A stretch of DNA of 64,000 nucleotides from DATFDN01 sp963767645 (GCA_963767645.1 CAVYEW010000004.1:496001-560000), one strand, 5' to 3'. Counted from the stretch's first letter, positions 43,777 through 53,163 are shown. Numbers and translations: made by a program. Notes: generated by a model from the letters alone, not told the origin.

Positions 43777-45195
43777 TTACGGCAGCCAGGCCAGGGCCTG
43801 GACCAGCCGCTTGGTGCGCGGCGCGAACAGCCGATCGGCATAATAGGCACCGGCGGCCCGCTTGCCTGCCTCCGCCAATGTCGGATACGGCACGATCAGC
43901 TCGGCCAAACTCCGCAGCGGCAGCTTGCGCTCGATCGCCAGCGTCCATTGCCCGATCATCTCGCCGGCATGCGGCGCCAGGATACCGGCGCCGATCACGC
44001 GGCCACCCTCCGCCACCAGCTTCACCAGCCCGTTCGTGACGCGCTCGGTCCGCGCGCGATCGTTCTCCGCCAGGTTCCAGCGCAGCACCGACACGCGCCG
44101 GCCGGCCTCGCGCGCCTCGGCTTCCGTTGGGCCAACCTGGGCCAGCTCCGGGTCGGTGTAAGTAACGCGCGGCAGCGCCCGGTAATCGAGCCGTGCCGGC
44201 AAGCGGAAGACAGCGCGGCGGATCACGATGCCCGCGTGATAGGTGCCCACATGGGTGAAGGCGCGCGGGCCGATCGATTGCGGGTCGGCTATGTCGCCGG
44301 CGGCGAAGACGCGGCGATTGGTCAGGCTGCGCAGGCCGGCATCGGTGGCGATCCCCGACGCGGTCGCCTTCACCCCGCCCGCCTCCAGCCCCAGCGACTC
44401 CAGGTTGGGCCGGCGGCCCACCGCGACCAGCAGGTGGCTGCCCGCCAGGCGCCGTCCGTCGCGCAGGATCAGGGCGGGGCCGGGCGCCGCCTCGGCGACC
44501 TCGGCGCCTTCGAGGATAGCCACACCCCTTTGGGTCAGCGCCTCCCGCAGCCCCGCTGCCAGCTCCGCATCGTCGTGTCCGGCGATCCGGCCTGCCTCCA
44601 CGATCGTCACGCGGCAGCCCAGGCCGGCATGGGCGTCGGCCATCTCCAGGCCGATCGGTCCGCCGCCCAGGATCAGCAGATGCTCGGGACGCTCCGCCAG
44701 CTCGAACAGCGTCTCGTTGGTGAGATAGGCGATGCGGTCCAGTCCGGGGATGGGCGGGACGGCGGGGCGGCTGCCGGCGGCGATGACGATATGACGGGCG
44801 GACAGGCGCGCGCCGTCCACCTCCAGCGCGTCCTCGGCGACGAAGCGCGCCTCCCCGCGAAGAACGGTGGCGCCCAGGGCGCGGAACCGGTCCTCGCTGT
44901 CGTTGGGCGCGATGGCGGCGATGACGCCTTGGACATGGGCGCGAACGGCGTCCCAGTCGACGGTCGGCTCGGCCAGCCGCACGCCAAGGACGTGCGCCCG
45001 GCGAGCCGCCTCCGCAGCATGGGCGGCGGCCAGGAGCGACTTGCTCGGTACGCAGCCGGCGTTGAGGCAGTCCCCGCCCATGCGCCCGCGCTCGATCAGC
45101 GCCACCCGCAGCCCGAGCTGAGCGGCAACCGATGTGATCGACAGCCCGGCCGAGCCGGCGCCGATCACCGCAAGGTCGTAGTCGCTGCGTCTCAT
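43777..45195 (-). CDS. mercuric-reductase/dihydrolipoyl-dehydrogenase-like flavoprotein
   Basis: 472 residues from ATG 45195, which overlaps the TVP38 stop (ATGA). FAD site DLAVIGAGSAGLSITSVAAQLG, redox disulphide GGDCLNAGCVPSKSLLA, NAD(P) site LLILGGGPIGLEMADAHAGLG, FAD-binding VFAAGDIADP, and C-terminal interface with VPYPTLAEAGK, where lipoamide dehydrogenases have a catalytic His before PT; here it is Tyr, as in mercuric reductases and their relatives. No N-terminal metal-binding domain. The real substrate is unknown. Pairing with a TVP38 protein is common in proteobacteria. Confidence 0.85.
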   Translation of the reverse strand: MRRSDYDLAVIGAGSAGLSITSVAAQLGLRVALIERGRMGGDCLNAGCVPSKSLLAAAHAAEAARRAHVLGVRLAEPTVDWDAVRAHVQGVIAAIAPNDSEDRFRALGATVLRGEARFVAEDALEVDGARLSARHIVIAAGSRPAVPPIPGLDRIAYLTNETLFELAERPEHLLILGGGPIGLEMADAHAGLGCRVTIVEAGRIAGHDDAELAAGLREALTQRGVAILEGAEVAEAAPGPALILRDGRRLAGSHLLVAVGRRPNLESLGLEAGGVKATASGIATDAGLRSLTNRRVFAAGDIADPQSIGPRAFTHVGTYHAGIVIRRAVFRLPARLDYRALPRVTYTDPELAQVGPTEAEAREAGRRVSVLRWNLAENDRARTERVTNGLVKLVAEGGRVIGAGILAPHAGEMIGQWTLAIERKLPLRSLAELIVPYPTLAEAGKRAAGAYYADRLFAPRTKRLVQALAWLP

Positions 45196-45884
45196 CGTCC
45201 CCGCCGCAGCCATCGCCACGCCACGGGCAGCAGCGCCAGCGCGGCGAGCGCGGCCATCGGCCCGAGAACGCGAACGGAGAACAGGATGCCGAGATCCGGC
45301 GATTGCCCGGCCGCGAGAACATCGCCGACACCGGCGCCGATCCAGGCGAGGATGAAGGTGGCGGGAATGATCCCGACAAGGGTGGCGGCGGTGAATGGCA
45401 ACAGGCGCATCCCGGCCAGCGCGGCGGCGAGATTGACCAGCCAGAACGGCGTCGGCACCAGGCGCAAGGCCAGAAGATAGCTGAACCCGTCGCGATGCAG
45501 GCCTGGGCGGATACGGTCGAGCAGTGCGCCCGCGCGGCGGCGCATGGTGCTGGCGAAGGCCGAGCGCGCCACGAGAAACAGGACCACAGCGCCCGCGGTG
45601 GCGCCAAGCACGGCGATCGTCCCGCCGAGCACGGTGCCGAACAACAGCCCGCCGGCGACCGTGACCAGGGCCGCCTCAGGGATCGAGATCGCGACCCAGG
45701 CCGTGTACAGAAGCCCGTAGATCAGCGGCGCCAGGATCGGGTGTTCCGCGACGAGCGCGAGCAGGCGTGCCTGGTGCCGGGCGAGCCCTCGCCAGCTCAG
45801 CACCTCCGCCAAGCCACTATGCCAGGCGACGTACGCCAGCCCGGCTATCAGGACTGCGATCAGAAGCGGTTTGAGATATCGCAC
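45192..45884 (-). CDS. TVP38/TMEM64 family membrane protein
   Basis: The GTG at 45884 starts MRYLKPLLIAVLIAGLAYVAWHSG and gives 230 residues; the frame stays open far upstream, but those codons run across the divergent control region and rpmH and are not protein-like. Family core: PEAALVTVAGGLLFGTVLGGTIAVLGATAGAVVLFLVARSAF, then RDGFSYLLALRLVPTPFWLVNLAAALAGM and FILAWIGAGVGDVL. Five to six helices. The family (DedA-related) is linked to lipid scrambling or transport. It is co-transcribed with the flavoprotein. Confidence 0.85.
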   Translation of the reverse strand: MRYLKPLLIAVLIAGLAYVAWHSGLAEVLSWRGLARHQARLLALVAEHPILAPLIYGLLYTAWVAISIPEAALVTVAGGLLFGTVLGGTIAVLGATAGAVVLFLVARSAFASTMRRRAGALLDRIRPGLHRDGFSYLLALRLVPTPFWLVNLAAALAGMRLLPFTAATLVGIIPATFILAWIGAGVGDVLAAGQSPDLGILFSVRVLGPMAALAALALLPVAWRWLRRGR

Positions 45885-46090
45885 CAAAACAGACTTGCTG
45901 CCATTCGAACGGGGCTCCGTTGCCGAGCGACTTTTTTGTGAGGGGCCCACGGTTCCGCCGCAACCCCGCGCCGCATGATTGACCGGACGGACCGCCGCCC
46001 GTATAAGCCGCCGCGACCGACGGGCCCCCGCGAGGGCGGGCGTGGCCCGGACCCGCCTTTGCGGGACTCTGGTTCCGACGGAGAATTCTC

Positions 46091-46225
46091 GTGAAGCGCA
46101 CTTACCAACCCTCGAAGCTGGTCCGCAAGCGCCGGCACGGGTTTCGCGCCCGGATGGCGACGGTCGGCGGCCGTAAGGTGCTGGCCAATCGCCGCGCGAA
46201 GGGCCGCAAGCGCCTGTCGGCCTGA
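46091..46225 (+). CDS. rpmH: 50S ribosomal protein L34
   Basis: 44 residues from GTG 46091: VKRTYQPSKLVRKRRHGF, then RARMATVGGRKVLANRRAKGRKRLSA, the complete and near-invariant L34. It lies directly ahead of rnpA, the universal order. The roughly 200-base divergent region upstream holds a small hairpin AACGGGGCTCCGTT followed by TTTTTT, and must contain the promoters for this block and for the TVP38 gene. Confidence 0.97.
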   Translation: MKRTYQPSKLVRKRRHGFRARMATVGGRKVLANRRAKGRKRLSA

Positions 46226-46242
46226 CCGTCGTCAACGGTGCG

Positions 46243-46617
46243 GTGCGCAGGACAACTCCCTTGGCCTCGCCGTCCCCGACCCAATCGGCGGGGCGCCTGA
46301 AGAAGCGGGTGGAGTTCCTGCGCGTCGCCGCGAAAGGGCGCAAGGTGCCGGCCCCCGGCTTGGTGCTGCAGGCGCTGCGGCGCGCGGATGCCGGGCCGGC
46401 CAGGGTCGGCTTCACTGTGACCAAGAAGGTCGGGAACGCGGTAGTGCGCAACCGCACGCGCCGGCGGCTGAAGGAGGCGGCGCGGCTCGTCCTCCTCGCC
46501 GAGAAGCTGAGCGGCGTCGATATTGTGCTGGTCGGGCGTGGGGAAACGCGGATGCGTGTATTCGCCGCGCTGCAGGACGATCTACGCCGCGCCTTAGGAA
46601 AGGCCGGGCTAAGGTGA
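46243..46617 (+). CDS. rnpA: ribonuclease P protein component
   Basis: 124 residues. Family signature KVGNAVVRNRTRRRLKEAAR (the RNR motif) at about 65-84, preceded by the fold's first helix GRLKKRVEFLRVAAKGRKVPA and ended by LVGRGETRMRVFAALQDDLRRAL. It binds the catalytic RNA and the tRNA 5' leader. It begins 17 bases after rpmH and overlaps yidD by GTGA. Confidence 0.96.
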   Translation: MRRTTPLASPSPTQSAGRLKKRVEFLRVAAKGRKVPAPGLVLQALRRADAGPARVGFTVTKKVGNAVVRNRTRRRLKEAARLVLLAEKLSGVDIVLVGRGETRMRVFAALQDDLRRALGKAGLR

Positions 46618-46898
46618 ACCCAAAGGGGGTAAGCCCTGCTGCCTGGCTCGGGATCGGTCTGGTGCGCCTTTATCAGTGGACGCTTCGACCGGTGATCGGC
46701 GCCAATTGCCGCTTCGCGCCGAGCTGCAGCGAGTATGCCATTGACGCGCTACGCGAGCACGGCGCGGTGCGCGGGGCGGGGATGGCGGCGTGGCGCGTGC
46801 TGCGCTGCAACCCATGGAACGAGGGCGGGTACGATCCGGTGCCCGCCTGCGACTGCCGGCGCGGCGCGGCCCGTCCGCCCGGCGAGACGGGGCATTGA
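46614..46898 (+). CDS. yidD: membrane protein insertion efficiency factor YidD
   Basis: 94 residues starting at GTG 46614 within the rnpA stop. Motif set GLVRLYQWTLRPVIGANCRFAPSCSEYAIDALREHGAVRG ... RCNPWNEGGYDPVP, with the three conserved Cys, is diagnostic. It is a short amphipathic inner-membrane-associated helper of YidC. Its stop overlaps the yidC start by one base (TGATG). Confidence 0.95.
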   Translation: MNPKGVSPAAWLGIGLVRLYQWTLRPVIGANCRFAPSCSEYAIDALREHGAVRGAGMAAWRVLRCNPWNEGGYDPVPACDCRRGAARPPGETGH

Positions 46899-48643
46899 TG
46901 GACCAGAAGCGACTGTTCACGGCAATCCTGCTCTCGATCGCGATCCTGCTTGGCTACCAGCTCGTCGCGCGGCGCTACTTGCCGCAGCCTCCCCAGTCCA
47001 CACCGCAATCGCAGCAATCGGCGCTGAACAAGACGGCGACGCCGCCCGAGGGCGGGCCGGCCGAAGGCGCCCCGGCCGCACCCGCCGCGCCGGTTCCGGC
47101 CAACGTCCCCCGCCTCCGGATCGCCGCCCCGGCCGTGCGCGGCTCGATCAACCTGCGCGGGGCGCGCATCGATGAGCTGGTGCTGAACGACTACCGCCAG
47201 ACCGACGCGCCCAACTCCCCGGACGTGCAACTGCTGGAGCCGGCCTCGTCGAAGAACCCGTACTTCGTCCAGTATGGCTGGTCGGCACCGGCCGGGGAGA
47301 CGATGCCGCTTCCGGGCGAGGATACAGTCTGGGCCGCCTCTGCCCCCGAACTGCAGGTGGGGCATCCCGTCACCCTGTCCTGGAACAACGGACAGGGTGT
47401 CGACTTCCGTATCGTGCTGTCGATCGATGAGCACTACATGCTCTCGGTCCGCCAGGAGGTACAAAATGCTAGCGGTCAGCCGGTAAGGCTCTTCCCGTGG
47501 TCGCGGGTGCGGCGCGACTACACGCCCGAGACGGCCGGCTACTACATCCTGTTCGAAGGTCTGCTCGGCGTCGCCGATGGCCGGCTCCAGGAATACAAGT
47601 ACAACCAGGTTGAGGCCGACGCGAAGAAGAGGAGCAGCGATGTCGCCTATGCCGAGACCTCAACCGGCGGTTGGGCTGGGATAACCGACAAGTATTGGCT
47701 GACCGCCGTCATCCCCGACCAGGCGATCCCGGAGACGGTCCGGTTCCGCTACATCCCCGGCGGCGACGGCCATTATCAGGTCGACTACGTGACCCAAGAG
47801 CCTCAGGCGGTCGCGCCCGGCGCCAGAGCGAGCCTGGCGACGCACCTGTTCGCGGGCGCCAAGGTGGTCGCGCTGCTCGACCATTACGAGAGCGAGTACC
47901 ACATCCCCTATTTCGACAAGGCGGTGGATTTCGGCTGGTTCTACTTCCTGACCAAGCCGATCTTCTACTGCCTGGACTTCCTGAACGGCCTGCTTGGCAA
48001 TTTCGGCCTGGCGATCATGGTCTTCACGGTGTTCGTCAAGGTTCTGTTCTTCCCGCTGGCGAACTACTCTTATCGCTCGATGAGCAAGATGCGGCTGCTC
48101 AGTCCCAAAGTCACGGCGCTGCGCGAGCGGTTGAAGGACGATCCGCAGAAGATGCAGGCCGAGATGATGGCACTGTACAAGGCCGAAAAGGTGAATCCGG
48201 CCAGCGGCTGTCTGCCGATGGTCGTGCAGATTCCGGTCTTCTTCTCGCTCTATAAGGTAATCTTCGTCACCATCGAGATGCGCCAGGCGCCGTTCTTCGG
48301 CTGGATACACGACCTCTCGCAGGTCGATCCGACCAACATCTTCACCCTGTTCGGCCTGATCCCTTGGGATCCGACGCTAATCTCGCCCATTTTGCACGTC
48401 GGCGCCTGGCCGCTGATCATGGGCTTTACCATGTTCTTCCAGCAGAAGCTGAACCCGCCGCCGCCCGACCCGACCCAGGCGAAGCTGTTCATGTTCATGC
48501 CGGTGATCTTCACCTTCATGCTTGCGCGCTTTCCGGCGGGCTTGGTGATCTACTGGAGCTGGAACAACCTGCTCTCGATCGCGCAGCAATGGCTGATCAT
48601 GCGCCGCACGCACCTGACTCGCCCAGGGCTGGCGCGGACGTGA
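46898..48643 (+). CDS. yidC: membrane protein insertase YidC
   Basis: 581 residues. First helix MDQKRLFTAILLSIAILLGYQLV, a Pro/Gln/Ala-rich linker (about 30-70), the large periplasmic beta domain (about 75-350), then the five-helix insertase core: VDFGWFYFLTKPIFYCLDFLNGLLGNFGLAIM, the cytoplasmic hairpin YRSMSKMRLLSPKVTALRERLKDDPQKMQAEM and the helices ending at MRRTHL. The core Arg in the hydrophilic groove is within ANYSYRSM. Full length for a Gram-negative YidC. It inserts inner-membrane proteins with or after SecYEG. Confidence 0.97.
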   Translation: MDQKRLFTAILLSIAILLGYQLVARRYLPQPPQSTPQSQQSALNKTATPPEGGPAEGAPAAPAAPVPANVPRLRIAAPAVRGSINLRGARIDELVLNDYRQTDAPNSPDVQLLEPASSKNPYFVQYGWSAPAGETMPLPGEDTVWAASAPELQVGHPVTLSWNNGQGVDFRIVLSIDEHYMLSVRQEVQNASGQPVRLFPWSRVRRDYTPETAGYYILFEGLLGVADGRLQEYKYNQVEADAKKRSSDVAYAETSTGGWAGITDKYWLTAVIPDQAIPETVRFRYIPGGDGHYQVDYVTQEPQAVAPGARASLATHLFAGAKVVALLDHYESEYHIPYFDKAVDFGWFYFLTKPIFYCLDFLNGLLGNFGLAIMVFTVFVKVLFFPLANYSYRSMSKMRLLSPKVTALRERLKDDPQKMQAEMMALYKAEKVNPASGCLPMVVQIPVFFSLYKVIFVTIEMRQAPFFGWIHDLSQVDPTNIFTLFGLIPWDPTLISPILHVGAWPLIMGFTMFFQQKLNPPPPDPTQAKLFMFMPVIFTFMLARFPAGLVIYWSWNNLLSIAQQWLIMRRTHLTRPGLART

Positions 48644-48652
48644 GGGAGTGGG

Positions 48653-49297
48653 ATGAACGGAGCGGCAGCCGCCGAGGCTGATGCGGCACTCGAAGACGGG
48701 CGGAAATTGTTTGCCCGACCGTGCCGGTTCGTCTTCGCGGCGCAATCGCTGGACGGGCTGCCCCCGGTATCCGGCCCGGAGATCGCCATCGCGGGCCGCT
48801 CCAATGTCGGCAAGTCTTCGCTGCTGAACGCGCTAACCGGCCAGCGGGCGCTGGCCCGCGTGTCCCACCAGCCCGGGCGCACCCGCCAGCTCAACTTCTT
48901 CGATCTCGGCGGACGGCTTACCCTCGTGGATATGCCGGGCTACGGCTACGCTCAGGCACCGAAGCACGTGAAGGCCGATTGGCAGGGACTGATGTTCGAC
49001 TACCTGCGCGGCCGGCCGAGTCTGCGCCGCGTGCTGCTGCTGCTGGATGCACGAATCGAGCTGAAGCCCAGCGATGAGGCGGCGATGGCCTTGCTGGACC
49101 AGGCCGCGGTGACGTTCCAGATCGTGCTGACCAAGACCGACGACCTCAAGCCCGCGGCACTGGAGCGCAAGGCGGCGGAAGCGGCGCGGCTCGCCAGGGC
49201 GCACCCGGCCGCGCTCCATGACGTCATCGCGACTTCCAGCCAGACCGGGCAGGGCCTCCCCGAGTTGCGGGCCGAGATTGCCATGCTGGCGGCCTAG
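48653..49297 (+). CDS. engB: YihA/EngB family ribosome-biogenesis GTPase
   Basis: 214 residues: G1 GRSNVGKSSLLNAL, G2 region RVSHQPGRTRQLNFF, G3 VDMPGYGYAQAP, G4 LTKTDDLK, G5 ATSSQTGQG. It assists 50S assembly. ATG 48653 follows GAGGGAGTGGG within 10 bases of the yidC stop, so it belongs to the same transcription unit. The TAG stop is formed by the first bases of a miniature inverted-repeat element (49295-49456), so insertion has set the end of this gene. Confidence 0.94.
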   Translation: MNGAAAAEADAALEDGRKLFARPCRFVFAAQSLDGLPPVSGPEIAIAGRSNVGKSSLLNALTGQRALARVSHQPGRTRQLNFFDLGGRLTLVDMPGYGYAQAPKHVKADWQGLMFDYLRGRPSLRRVLLLLDARIELKPSDEAAMALLDQAAVTFQIVLTKTDDLKPAALERKAAEAARLARAHPAALHDVIATSSQTGQGLPELRAEIAMLAA

Positions 49298-49456
49298 TGC
49301 CTTTTCAGCCTGACTGTATCGACGCGCCGTTTCACCCCCTCCCCTGTCCCCTCCCGCAAGGGGAGGGGGACGTGGTAGGCAACTCCCCCTCCCCTTGCGG
49401 GAGGGGGCCGGGGGGAGGGATACGCCGGCGGTTCCAGTCTGAGTGAAACGGCTCTA
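49295..49456. mobile_element. miniature inverted-repeat element with TA ends, carrying palindromic repeat copy 3
   Basis: Left end TAGTGCCTTTTCA (49295-49307) and, read from the other strand, right end TAGAGCCGTTTCA (49444-49456) match at 11 of 13 positions and both begin with TA, the duplicated target of IS630/Tc1-type elements. The similarity extends into the next bases (CTGACTG and AGACTGG). Inside lies a copy of the C/G-rich palindrome (49334-49420). No transposase frame is present, so it would be a non-autonomous element. The left TA forms the engB stop codon. Confidence 0.55.
49334..49420. repeat. C/G-rich palindromic repeat, copy 3
   Basis: Halves CCCTCCCGCAAGGGGAGGGG and CCCTCCCCTTGCGGGAGGGG about 20 bases apart, as in copies 1 and 2, here between engB and the histidine kinase gene and inside the TA-flanked element. 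Confidence 0.85.
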
Positions 49457-49556
49457 ATCGGCCCATCCGAACAGCGCCCGTGCCGCCGGGATTGGCGGAT
49501 CAAGCCGGCAATGAGGGTTTGCGGGTTGCGCCGAGGATGTGTGAGTATCGCCGCCC

Positions 49557-52517
49557 GTGCGGGAGGAGGTCAGGGCGCCCAGCCAGGAGCTGATCCAGGA
49601 CGTGACCGAAGCCCCCGCCACCGAGACCGCGCTTTCCGAGAGTGAGGCGCAGACCCGACGCACCGCCGCGTTGCTCGAGGCGATCGGCGCGTCGTCGCCC
49701 GACCTCATTTACGCCAAGGACATCAGCGGCCACATGCTCTACGCCAATCCCGCGGCGCTTGCGGTGATCGGTAAGCCGGCCGAGGCGGTGCTCGGGCGCA
49801 CGGCGGCCGAGTACGCGGACAAGCCGGAGGAGGGCGCGTCCCAGCTCGCCAACGATCTCCGCATCATTGAGACTGCCTCGCCGGAGATCATTGACGAGGT
49901 CTATACCTCGCCTGACGGAACCAGGCGGGTATGGCGATCCACCAAGGCGCCGCTCCGGGACGCGGCCGGCACCATCACCGGCCTGGTCGGCGTCAGTACC
50001 GATATCACCTCCCGCCTCGCGGCGGAGCAGCGCCAATCCTTCCTGCTGGCGCTCGCCGACCGGCTGCACGCAGCCCCGCGCGAGGCGATGGCGGCGACCG
50101 CGAAGCTGCTCGGCAGCCAACTCGGCGTCAGCAGAACAGGCTACGGTGAGGTGGATGAGTCGGGCGAGGTGATCACCGTTCGCCACGAACATACCGACGG
50201 CACGGTCGGCTCGGCCGTCGGCACCCACAAGCTCGCCGATTTCGGGCCGGCAATCGTCGAGGAGCTGCGCGCCGGGCGCAAACTCGTGGTCTCGGACGTG
50301 GTATCCGATCCTCGGACACGAAGCGCCAGTCCGATGCATCTTGGATTGGGCACGCGCTCGATCGTGACGGTGCCGCTGGTGCGCGAGGGCCGCCTGCGCG
50401 CGACCCTCTACGTCAACCACCGCGACCCGCGCGCCTGGACGGCGGACGATGTGCAGCTGGTGGAGGATGTCGCCGCGCGGAGCTGGGCCGTGGTCGAGCA
50501 GGCGCGTGCCGAGGCGGCGCTGGAGCAAGCGGCCGAGGAGTTCCGCACCTTGGCCGAGGGCATTCCCACGCTGTGCTGGATGGCGGAGCCGGACGGGCAC
50601 GTCTATTGGTACAATCGCCGCTGGTACGACTACACTGGCACCGCACCCGAGCAAATGCAGGGCTGGGGCTGGCAGTCGGTGCATGATCCGGACGTGCTGC
50701 CCGCCGTCCTGGAGCGCTGGCGTGCATCCATCGAGACCGGCGCTCCGTTCGAGATGGTATTCCCGCTGCGTGGCGCGGACGGACGATTCCGTCCCTTTCT
50801 GACCCGCATCGCGCCCGTCCGCGGCCCGAATGGGCAGCTCCGCCGCTGGCTCGGGATCAACACCGACGTAACCGAGGCGAAGAAGCGCGAGGATGCCCTG
50901 CGCCGGTCGGAGGCGCAGTTCCGCACCACCGCCGACGCGGTGCCCGGCATGCTCTTCGTCGCCACGTCGTCAGGAGAGAACGTTTACGTCAACCAGGGTT
51001 TTTGCACCTATACCGGGCGAGAGCCCTACGAACTCCTCGGTGAACGCTGGGTTGAGATCCTGCATCCCAACGATGCGGAGCGTCGCAGGGGTATCTGGAC
51101 CGAGGCGGTCAGCACGGGCTCGCCCTTCATCGCCGAGTATCGCTTCCGCCGCAACGACGGCGCTTGGCGCTGGCATCTCGTTCGGGCAATGCCCTCGCGC
51201 GAGGCGAGCGGGGCGGTCCAGCAATGGGTCGGCACCTGCACCGACATCCACGACCGCATCACGTTGGAGGAGGATCTGCGCCGGCTGAACCAGGAACTGG
51301 AAGCGCGGGTGCAGGAGGAGGTGACGGCGCGCGAGGCCGCGCAGGCGCGGGCCAGGCATGCCGAACGCATGCAGGCACTTGGCCAGCTTGCCGGCGGGAT
51401 CGCACATGATTTCAATAACGTACTGCAGACCGTGCAGGGTGGGACGCTGCTGATCGAGAGGCGCGCGCGCGACTCCGAGGACACACGGCGCCTCGCCCGC
51501 ATGGTGCTGGAAGCGGTTGGGCGTGGCGCTTCCGTCACCCGCCGGCTGCTCTCGTTCGCACGGCGCGGCGAGCTGCAGGCCGAGCCGATGGACCCGGGCG
51601 CGTTGCTGGAGGGCTTGAACGACATCCTCGCCCACAGTCTGGGAGCCGACATCGCCGTGCAATTACAGGCCGAGCCCGGCCTGCCGCCCCTGCTGGCCGA
51701 CAAGGGGCAGTTGGAGACCGTGCTGGTGAACCTGGCTGCCAATGCGCGTGATGCGATGCCGGGCGGCGGCACGCTGACGCTCGCGGCCAACCTCGTCACG
51801 GTGGCCGAGGGCGAGATACACCCGGCGGGGCTGGTGCCCGGATGCTACGTGAGACTGCGCGTGACCGATACCGGCACCGGCATGGACCAGGCGACGCTCG
51901 CGCGCGTGACCGAGCCATTCTTCACCACGAAGCCGCAGGGCAAGGGGACCGGGCTCGGCTTGCCAATGGCGCGCGGCTTTGCCGAGCAATCGGGCGGCGC
52001 GCTTGTGGTCGAAAGCGCGCCGGGGCTGGGGACGACGGTCCTGCTGTGGCTACCCCAGGCCAGCGCGACCGCCGCTCCGACCGTGGCTGGGAATGCCGCC
52101 GCCGCTCCCGCGCTGGTTCCCGGTACGGCGGGACGGGTGCTGCTCGTCGACGACGAGGTGCTGGTACGTCAGACACTGGCGGAGCAGCTGGAGGCGGCAG
52201 GCTATGCCGTGGTCACGGCCGCCGACGCCGGAGAGGCATTGGCCATGCTGGAGACGGATGGACAGGTGGATGCGCTGGTGACGGATCTCACCATGCCGGG
52301 CGGCATGAACGGCCTTGCCCTGATCCGCGAGACGCAGGCTCGCCGGCCCGGCCTGTCGGCGGTGCTGTTGACCGGGTATGCGGAGAACGCCACAGGGGCG
52401 ATGCTCACCGTCAACGGCGGCAGCGGCGGGTTCTCGCTGCTTCGCAAGCCCGTTTCGGGCGCGCAGATCGCCGACCGGGTGGCCGTGCTGCTGGGGTCAA
52501 GGCAGGCCACGTCCTGA
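49557..52517 (+). CDS. hybrid sensor histidine kinase (PAS-GAF-PAS-PAS-HisKA-HATPase-REC)
   Basis: 986 residues starting at GTG 49557. Domains in order: PAS at about 36-155 (DLIYAKDISGHMLYANPAAL), GAF at about 165-315, two more PAS/PAC units at about 325-440 and 452-568, a coiled coil (570-605), HisKA with LAGGIAHDFNNVL (phospho-His 617), ATPase boxes VNLAANARDAMP, DTGTGMD and KGTGLGLPM, and a receiver domain from about 858 (VLLVDDE, phospho-Asp 910 in LVTDLTMPG). No membrane segment, so it senses an internal signal; the GAF and PAS pockets could bind haem, flavin or small molecules. No response regulator with an output domain is adjacent. Confidence 0.93.
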   Translation: MREEVRAPSQELIQDVTEAPATETALSESEAQTRRTAALLEAIGASSPDLIYAKDISGHMLYANPAALAVIGKPAEAVLGRTAAEYADKPEEGASQLANDLRIIETASPEIIDEVYTSPDGTRRVWRSTKAPLRDAAGTITGLVGVSTDITSRLAAEQRQSFLLALADRLHAAPREAMAATAKLLGSQLGVSRTGYGEVDESGEVITVRHEHTDGTVGSAVGTHKLADFGPAIVEELRAGRKLVVSDVVSDPRTRSASPMHLGLGTRSIVTVPLVREGRLRATLYVNHRDPRAWTADDVQLVEDVAARSWAVVEQARAEAALEQAAEEFRTLAEGIPTLCWMAEPDGHVYWYNRRWYDYTGTAPEQMQGWGWQSVHDPDVLPAVLERWRASIETGAPFEMVFPLRGADGRFRPFLTRIAPVRGPNGQLRRWLGINTDVTEAKKREDALRRSEAQFRTTADAVPGMLFVATSSGENVYVNQGFCTYTGREPYELLGERWVEILHPNDAERRRGIWTEAVSTGSPFIAEYRFRRNDGAWRWHLVRAMPSREASGAVQQWVGTCTDIHDRITLEEDLRRLNQELEARVQEEVTAREAAQARARHAERMQALGQLAGGIAHDFNNVLQTVQGGTLLIERRARDSEDTRRLARMVLEAVGRGASVTRRLLSFARRGELQAEPMDPGALLEGLNDILAHSLGADIAVQLQAEPGLPPLLADKGQLETVLVNLAANARDAMPGGGTLTLAANLVTVAEGEIHPAGLVPGCYVRLRVTDTGTGMDQATLARVTEPFFTTKPQGKGTGLGLPMARGFAEQSGGALVVESAPGLGTTVLLWLPQASATAAPTVAGNAAAAPALVPGTAGRVLLVDDEVLVRQTLAEQLEAAGYAVVTAADAGEALAMLETDGQVDALVTDLTMPGGMNGLALIRETQARRPGLSAVLLTGYAENATGAMLTVNGGSGGFSLLRKPVSGAQIADRVAVLLGSRQATS

Positions 52518-53163
52518 GACGGGGCCTCGGCTGCCGACATCGCAGCCACGGCAGCTTCGAGGCGGCCTTGGCACGCCCATTGAACGGCGTCTTCCAAATG
52601 GTCATCGCCCCAGAACAGCTCCGTCCCTACTGCAAAGCTCGGCGAGCCGAACACTCCGAGCTGCCGCGCTTCGTCGGTTGCCATATCGAGCGCCTGGTCG
52701 AACGGACGGCCGTCCGCCGTGCTCAGGATGCGGTCAATGTCCTGACCTTGCCCGCATTCGGCGAGCGAGGCGCGCAAATTGTCTTCACCGCCGTTGCTCA
52801 GGCTATGCTCGAACCACTGGCGATAAGCAGCGCGCACATACGCTGGTCCCCATCCTTCCCCATACCCAGAATCGCCACACGATTGGCCCTGAACCGGTCC
52901 CCGCCGAGGTAAGGAACGGGGAGGCGGATGGGCAGGCCATGTTTGGCAGCGCGCCTTTCGATATCGCGCCACATGTACCGCATCTTGGCCGTTCCTTCGA
53001 GAAACGGCGGCTGCGTCGCGCCAGTCAGAGCCCCTACATTCCTGAACGGACGCCAATTGACCGCAATGCCGGCCGCTTTCGCCACGCGGTCGATGCGCCC
53101 CACGCTCAAGTACGTGTACGTGCTGCCCATCGTGAACCAAAAATCGATGGATCGTGCGGCCAT
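52518..53163 (-). pseudogene. 2-hydroxychromene-2-carboxylate isomerase (DsbA-like), one frameshift
   Basis: Start MAARSIDFWFTMGSTYTYLSV has the Ser-containing active-site start of kappa-class glutathione-transferase-like isomerases; RPFRNVGALTGATQPPF and the DIERRAAKHGLPI segment follow. One base is missing near 52855: after RANRVAILG the continuation YGEGWGPAYVRAAYRQWFEHS lies in another frame and runs through LGVFGSPSFAVGTELFWGDDHLEDA, the normal C-terminal half. No stop follows at the usual length (about 205 residues); that frame stays open to 52202, across the end of the convergent kinase gene, so the 3' end is uncertain. The family isomerises aromatic catabolites with glutathione. Confidence 0.7.

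Noticed and set aside
45192..46457. A 421-residue version of the TVP38 protein
   Set aside because: The extra N-terminal codons run antisense across rpmH and rnpA; GTG 45884 directly before the first helix is the sensible start.
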